13,134 bases of DNA, from positions 1-13,134 of the forward strand of contig JAHHTJ010000008.1 in the NCBI GenBank assembly GCA_020024715.1, written 5' to 3'. Position numbers and translations under genes: made by a program. The notes under the pieces are model-generated. The model did not search any database, was not told where the DNA came from, and worked only from the letters and a program-made list of their open reading frames with translations. The DNA comes from Mycoplasmataceae bacterium (GTDB lineage Bacteria > Bacillota_I > Bacilli_A > Mycoplasmatales > Mycoplasmoidaceae). The stretch's first letter is position 1. The number at the start of each line of letters is the position of its first letter. Positions 10,353-13,134 of the stretch are shown here, piece after piece.

Positions 10353-11078
10353 TTGACGATACTACATTGTGATAATTTACAAGAAGCTAGTAAAAAAGCA
10401 GCAGCTTATGTAATTAAAGCACTAACTTTTAAAAATGATTGTATTTTTGCATTTCCAACTGGTCGTTCTGTTATAGAAATGTATAAGCAATTAGTTCTTG
10501 AAACAAAAGAAAAAAAATTAGATTGATCAAATGCAATTTCTTTTAATTTAGATGAATATTATAAAATTAATCCTTTATTTAAAAGCTCAAGTTATCATAA
10601 TTATATGAATAATAACTTTTTTAATTTTGTTAATTTTAATAAAGATAATATTCATTTTCCTTATCATTGTGGAATGAATGAGTTAGATATTAATAAATAT
10701 AGTGAAAAAATAAGTTCACTAGGGGGAATTGATTTAGCAATATTAGGTGTTGGAATTAATGGTCATATTGCGTTTAATGAACCTGGTAGTGAATTAGATT
10801 CAGACACTAGATTAGTTAAATTATCAGATGCGACAAGATTACAAAATGCATTTGCTTTTGGTAATGATATGAATAATGTGCCACAATATGCAGCAACCAT
10901 TGGTTTAAAGGATTTATTACAAGCAAAAAAAATTATATTAGTTGCTTGTGGTCAAGAAAAAAAAGAAGCATTAGAAAAATTAATGCATGCTGAAGAATAT
11001 GATCCACAATGACCAATTACTGCTTTACACAATTTTGATAATTTAATTCTTTTAACTGATTTATATTATAATAATTAA
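10353..11078 (+). CDS. nagB: Glucosamine-6-phosphate deaminase
   Basis: NagB of 241 residues converts glucosamine-6-phosphate to fructose-6-phosphate and ammonia in the cytosol, feeding amino sugars into glycolysis. The start is TTG at 10353, 7 nt after AGGAG (10341-10345); it gives MTILHCDNLQEAS, matching the start of Firmicute NagB proteins. The first downstream ATGs lie inside conserved sequence. Two TGA codons (10524, 11010) are Trp. FNLDEY carries catalytic D67. GVGINGHIAFNEPG carries H138 and E143; Asn136 replaces the E. coli Asp141, as in Bacillus NagB. The phosphate loop is unusual: FPTGRSV instead of ATGGTP or ATGSTP, keeping only the Thr-Gly core. The C-terminal part (AATIGLKDLL, WPITALHNF) is typical. 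The MBL-like gene follows after 30 nt, probably in the same transcript. Only 33 nt separate the rpsI terminator from this start. Confidence 0.92.
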
Positions 11079-11108
11079 AAATTATTATTTAAGCAAAGTA
11101 GGTAGAAT

Positions 11109-11789
11109 ATGATGAAATTACAATATTTTGGAAAAAGTTGCTTTTCTTATTTGACAGATGAAGTTAAAATATTGATAAACCCAAATTTTTCTAAAAATGA
11201 AGAAAATTTTAGAAACTTAGATCAAATTGAAGCAGATGTAATTGTTTTAACTAAGTATTGCAAAAAAACATTTATGGATGTGATAACAATTGCTAAATTT
11301 ACAAAAGCTAAAATTATTTGTCCAGCTTCGTTAGCTTGTAAGTTAAAAGAATTTGGTATTGAAAAAGAAAAAATAATTAAAGTTTGTGTTGGTCAAAGAT
11401 TAAATTTTGAAGATAAAGCTTATTTACATTTTGTTCAAAGCTTATCTAATTCTAATTTAGAAGGAACACTAGCTTTAGGGGTAATTATTACTATTAATGG
11501 TACAAAGGTTTATTATGATGGTTTAACTGCTTATTATAGTGATTTAAAATTATTAGAAGAATATAAGATTGATTATGCATTATTATCTGTTAGCGAATAT
11601 GGATCAAAAAATATTGAAGATCTTAAGAAAACAATTTTAGATATTAAACCTAAATTTTTTATACCTATGAATTATAAAGATGAAGAAGTTACTCAATTAT
11701 TAAGTTTTAAAGATGTAATTGAAAAAGATGTTCCTTCAACTATCCCAGTTATTCTTCCAGCTAATTCAGGTATTATTATTACAAAGTAA
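11109..11789 (+). CDS. Metal-site-less metallo-beta-lactamase-fold protein (UPF0173/UlaG-like)
   Basis: A 226-residue protein with the UPF0173/UlaG layout: an opening MKLQYFGKSCFSYL, a strand ending ILINPNF, DVIVLT before the first metal loop, VGQRLNF, KVYYDGLTAYYSDLKLL, and KPKFFIPMNY near the end. Family members bind two metals through THxHxDH, a later His, the Asp of GDTA and the His of IPMHY. Here these read TKYCKKT (residues 48-54), VQS (Q110), GLTA (L139) and IPMNY (N188); even the opening GHSCF is GKSCF. I infer that it cannot bind the usual metals or hydrolyse anything by that chemistry; its role is unknown. It contains no Trp. Two adjacent ATGs (11109, 11112) are possible starts, and the ribosome binding site is weak (AGGTAG). 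It lies 30 nt after nagB and ends before a strong hairpin. Confidence 0.7.
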   Translation: MMKLQYFGKSCFSYLTDEVKILINPNFSKNEENFRNLDQIEADVIVLTKYCKKTFMDVITIAKFTKAKIICPASLACKLKEFGIEKEKIIKVCVGQRLNFEDKAYLHFVQSLSNSNLEGTLALGVIITINGTKVYYDGLTAYYSDLKLLEEYKIDYALLSVSEYGSKNIEDLKKTILDIKPKFFIPMNYKDEEVTQLLSFKDVIEKDVPSTIPVILPANSGIIITK

Positions 11790-11800
11790 AATATTTATAA

Positions 11801-11829
11801 AAAAATTAGCATTATGTATGCTAATTTTT
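11801..11829. terminator. Bidirectional terminator between convergent genes
   Basis: A perfect 12-bp stem (AAAAATTAGCAT at 11801-11812 with ATGCTAATTTTT at 11818-11829) has a 5-nt loop. T-rich tracts follow on both strands, so it can end both the nagB/MBL-like transcript and the leftward thiT-like transcript. The thiT-like stop codon (11828-11830) overlaps the stem. Confidence 0.85.
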
Positions 11830-12490
11830 ATTTGTATCTTTTTAATAATATAACCTTTAATTTTAATATTGGATAAGTACATAATGTTACTAACAATGTT
11901 ATTACAACAAAAGTAGTAATATACCCAAACGTTTCATATATAAAACTTGCTATTCAATTATGCTGTGTATATCATAAATATCCTGCATAAACATATATAA
12001 AATATCTAAGCAATAAAATTAAAATATTAATACATATAAAACTAAATACAAAATTAATTTGTTTATTTTTTAAATAATTAGAAGTATCTAAATTAATATT
12101 AAATCAATATAATCGATTATTATTATCAAACAGTAAATATCTTTTTTTGTTATATTTTACTATTAAGAAATTATCAAAACAAATTAAGATAAAGTATATA
12201 TAAATTGTTAAATAATATTCTAAAAATAAATCTAAATTATTTACTGCATATGCTGGATAAACAAACATTTTAAATACTGGAATAATGATTAAATAAATTA
12301 ATTTATAAAATTTATTAGGAATTAAAATTAAACCAAAAATAACAATAATTAAATAGAATTCACATGATATTCCACCAATTTTTGGAATTAACCCAAATAA
12401 ATAGTCTACTAGTAATAATAACCCTAATAAATATGAAACTAAAGCTATATTAAAAAGATTTTTCTTTAAATTATAATTGTATTTTGACAT
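11828..12490 (-). CDS. thiT: ThiT-like thiamine S component of an ECF transporter
   Basis: A 220-residue, very hydrophobic protein with about six membrane helices. It should act in the membrane as the substrate-binding subunit of an energy-coupling-factor transporter; the EcfA/EcfT partners are not in this window. Three TGA codons are read as Trp (one at 12104-12106). Two segments resemble ThiT: NNLDLFLEYYLTIYIYF (residues 84-100), with E91 matching the thiamine-contacting Glu of QAFLEYLVAP, and LRYFIYVYAGYLWYTQHNW (161-179), matching KYFFHFIAGIIFWSQYAW. The ThiT His and Trp in that segment are Tyr166 and Tyr174 here, with a Trp one place earlier (W173). A hydrophilic loop of about 30 residues between helices makes it longer than typical ThiT. 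The TPP riboswitch directly upstream supports thiamine or a precursor as substrate. I start at ATG 12490, after the riboswitch terminator; upstream frame extension runs through the riboswitch and is not credible. No Shine-Dalgarno is seen. Confidence 0.72.
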
Positions 12491-12529
12491 AAAAAAACTT
12501 ATACTAATCAAAGATGCTAGTATAAGTTT
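12491..12529 (-). terminator. Riboswitch expression-platform terminator
   Basis: On the - strand a 12-bp stem (arms at 12518-12529 and 12495-12506) with an 11-nt loop ends in seven T residues (12497-12491). It sits between the TPP aptamer and the thiT-like start codon, which follows the T-run directly. The position is that of a transcriptional expression platform: TPP bound, terminate. I could not identify the competing antiterminator by eye. Confidence 0.85.
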
Positions 12530-12611
12530 AAAGCTCCTTACGCTGGTCTTAACCAATTCAAGTTCAAAGTGTATTTCTCAACACATTATGAATGTGTACC
12601 ACTGCCTCTTT
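12530..12611 (-). promoter_or_regulatory. TPP riboswitch (THI box) upstream of thiT-like gene
   Basis: Read on the - strand, the conserved THI-box core is present: TTGAGAAATACACTTTGAAC, then CTTGAATTGGTTAAGACCAG and CGTAAGGAGC, closely matching the consensus CTGAGA...ACCCTTTGAACCTGATCTGG..ACCAGCGTAGGGA. Pairings seen: P1 AAAG/CTTT at the ends, AGTG/CACT as P2, a variable P3 hairpin ACACATTCATAATGTGT, and P5 TTGG..ACCAG around TTAAG. The TGAGA pyrimidine-sensing loop is intact. It should sense thiamine pyrophosphate and switch off the thiT-like gene through the following terminator. Its 5' end is only about 7 nt from the 3' end of tRNA-His, leaving no room for a promoter of its own. Confidence 0.93.
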
Positions 12612-12618
12612 TTATTTA

Positions 12619-12696
12619 TGGGGCGATCAATGGGACTCGAACCCATGCATGTCTGATTCACAGTCAGATGTGTTAACCAACTTCACCATGACCGCC
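12619..12696 (-). tRNA. tRNA-His (GTG)
   Basis: The anticodon loop CTGTGAA is closed by TCTGA/TCAGA, giving anticodon GTG. The acceptor stem includes an encoded extra 5' G (G-1) pairing with C73, the tRNA-His identity element, and CCA is encoded. The T arm contains GGGTTCGAGTCCC. It is the last tRNA before the TPP riboswitch. Confidence 0.95.
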
Positions 12697-12749
12697 ATAA
12701 TATATAATTATATAAAAAAATTATTATAAAATATAATATTTTATTTTTA
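12697..12749 (-). promoter_or_regulatory. AT-only spacer with hairpin and -10-like boxes between tRNA-Arg and tRNA-His
   Basis: On the - strand an all-AT hairpin (TATTATA at 12738-12732 with TATAATA at 12728-12722) is followed by a seven-T run (12720-12714) and then a TATAAT close to tRNA-His. It could be a weak terminator plus a promoter for a separate tRNA-His/riboswitch/thiT-like unit, or simply a processing spacer. Low complexity makes the call uncertain. Confidence 0.35.
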
Positions 12750-12826
12750 TGGTGTGCTACACAGGATTTGAACCCGTAACCCTTTGATCCGAAGTCAAAA
12801 GCTCTATCCAATTGAGCTAGTAGCAC
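12750..12826 (-). tRNA. tRNA-Arg (TCG)
   Basis: The anticodon loop CTTCGGA is closed by TTTGA/TCAAA, giving anticodon TCG, which reads CGN arginine codons. The acceptor GTGCTAC/GTAGCAC is fully paired, the discriminator is A and CCA is encoded. The T arm contains CGGGTTCAAATCC. It begins only 5 nt after a terminator-like hairpin. Confidence 0.95.
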
Positions 12827-12831
12827 AATAG

Positions 12832-12859
12832 AAAAAAAAGAGAAGGTAATTCAACCTTC
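12832..12859 (-). terminator. Terminator-like hairpin between tRNA-Phe and tRNA-Arg
   Basis: On the - strand a 6-bp stem GAAGGT/ACCTTC with a 6-nt loop is followed by TCT and a run of eight T (12839-12832). It looks like an intrinsic terminator ending a tRNA-Asp/tRNA-Phe unit, but tRNA-Arg starts 5 nt later with no room for a promoter, so partial read-through or a processing role is likely. Confidence 0.6.
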
Positions 12860-12864
12860 AATTG

Positions 12865-12940
<76 letters not shown>

Positions 12941-12941
12941 A

Positions 12942-13017
12942 TGGCGGTCCCGACGAGAATCGAACTCGCAATCTCCTCTGTGACAGAGAGGCATGTTAAC
13001 CGGTACACCACGAGACC
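12942..13017 (-). tRNA. tRNA-Asp (GTC)
   Basis: The anticodon loop CTGTCAC is closed by CCTCT/AGAGG, giving anticodon GTC. The acceptor GGTCTCG pairs with CGGGACC (one T-G pair), the discriminator is G as expected for Asp, and CCA is encoded. It is first in the leftward tRNA cluster. Confidence 0.96.
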
Positions 13018-13037
13018 ATTTATCAAATATGTAATAA

Positions 13038-13066
13038 ATTATATAAGATATTTTGATTTTTTTAAA
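13038..13066 (-). promoter_or_regulatory. Promoter of the leftward tRNA cluster
   Basis: On the - strand a perfect TATAAT (13043-13038) is preceded at 17 nt by TTTAAA (13066-13061), four of six matches to the -35 consensus. The predicted start lies about 10-15 nt before tRNA-Asp. The rest of the stretch to the window edge shows no gene. Confidence 0.6.
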
Positions 13067-13134
13067 AATAATTTAAAAAATTTATTTATTAACTAAATAT
13101 TATCTTAATAATTGTTATTCTAACAGAAAAATAT

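Noticed and set aside
12104..12556. Longer frame for the ThiT-like gene, starting upstream of 12490
   Set aside because: The extra N-terminal codons run through the riboswitch core and terminator hairpin, which explain that sequence fully. The downstream end at 12104 is a TGA Trp codon, not a stop.
12530..12618. SRP (4.5S) RNA or other stable small RNA after tRNA-His
   Set aside because: The GGTTAAGACCAGCGTAAGG stretch first suggested an SRP-type loop, but the GGAAGGAAGCAG core is absent, and the TTGAGA...CTTTGAAC...ACCAGCG order fits the TPP riboswitch.

Overview
The window comes from a Mollicute (Mycoplasma/Ureaplasma-type bacterium). The DNA is very AT-rich, and UGA must be read as tryptophan (translation table 4). 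RpoB, RpoC, L13, GlcN6P deaminase and several other genes become full length only when their in-frame TGA codons are read as Trp. The N-terminus of L13 and the free-standing rpoBC unit suggest the Pneumoniae-type lineage that includes Ureaplasma. The genus cannot be fixed from this window.

Layout on the + strand: the 3' part of a gene for a degenerate pyruvate-kinase-like protein (to 1010), a terminator, rpoB (1187-5422), rpoC (5455-9321), a short spacer with two -10-like boxes, rplM (9390-9848), rpsI (9871-10266), a terminator, nagB with a TTG start (10353-11078), and a UPF0173/UlaG-type metallo-beta-lactamase-fold protein that has lost its metal ligands (11109-11789).

Layout on the - strand, reading leftward from the right end: a likely promoter, tRNA-Asp, tRNA-Phe, a terminator-like hairpin, tRNA-Arg, an AT-only spacer, tRNA-His, a TPP (thiamine pyrophosphate) riboswitch, an intrinsic terminator, and a six-helix membrane protein that looks like a divergent ThiT, the thiamine S component of ECF transporters (12490-11828). 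The two strands converge on one bidirectional terminator at 11801-11829.

Most of the window is core machinery: RNA polymerase beta and beta', two ribosomal proteins and four tRNAs. The unusual content is as follows. (1) A TPP-riboswitch-controlled thiamine-uptake gene starts 8 nt after the CCA end of tRNA-His, so it is probably transcribed together with that tRNA. (2) Two intact reading frames (pyruvate-kinase-like and MBL-fold) keep the family fold pattern but have lost essentially every recognised catalytic or metal-binding residue, so they look like pseudoenzymes rather than decayed genes. (3) RpoB has Asn at the rifampicin-site position equivalent to E. coli His526, a change linked to natural rifampicin resistance in mollicutes. 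No CRISPR array, insertion sequence or prophage was seen.
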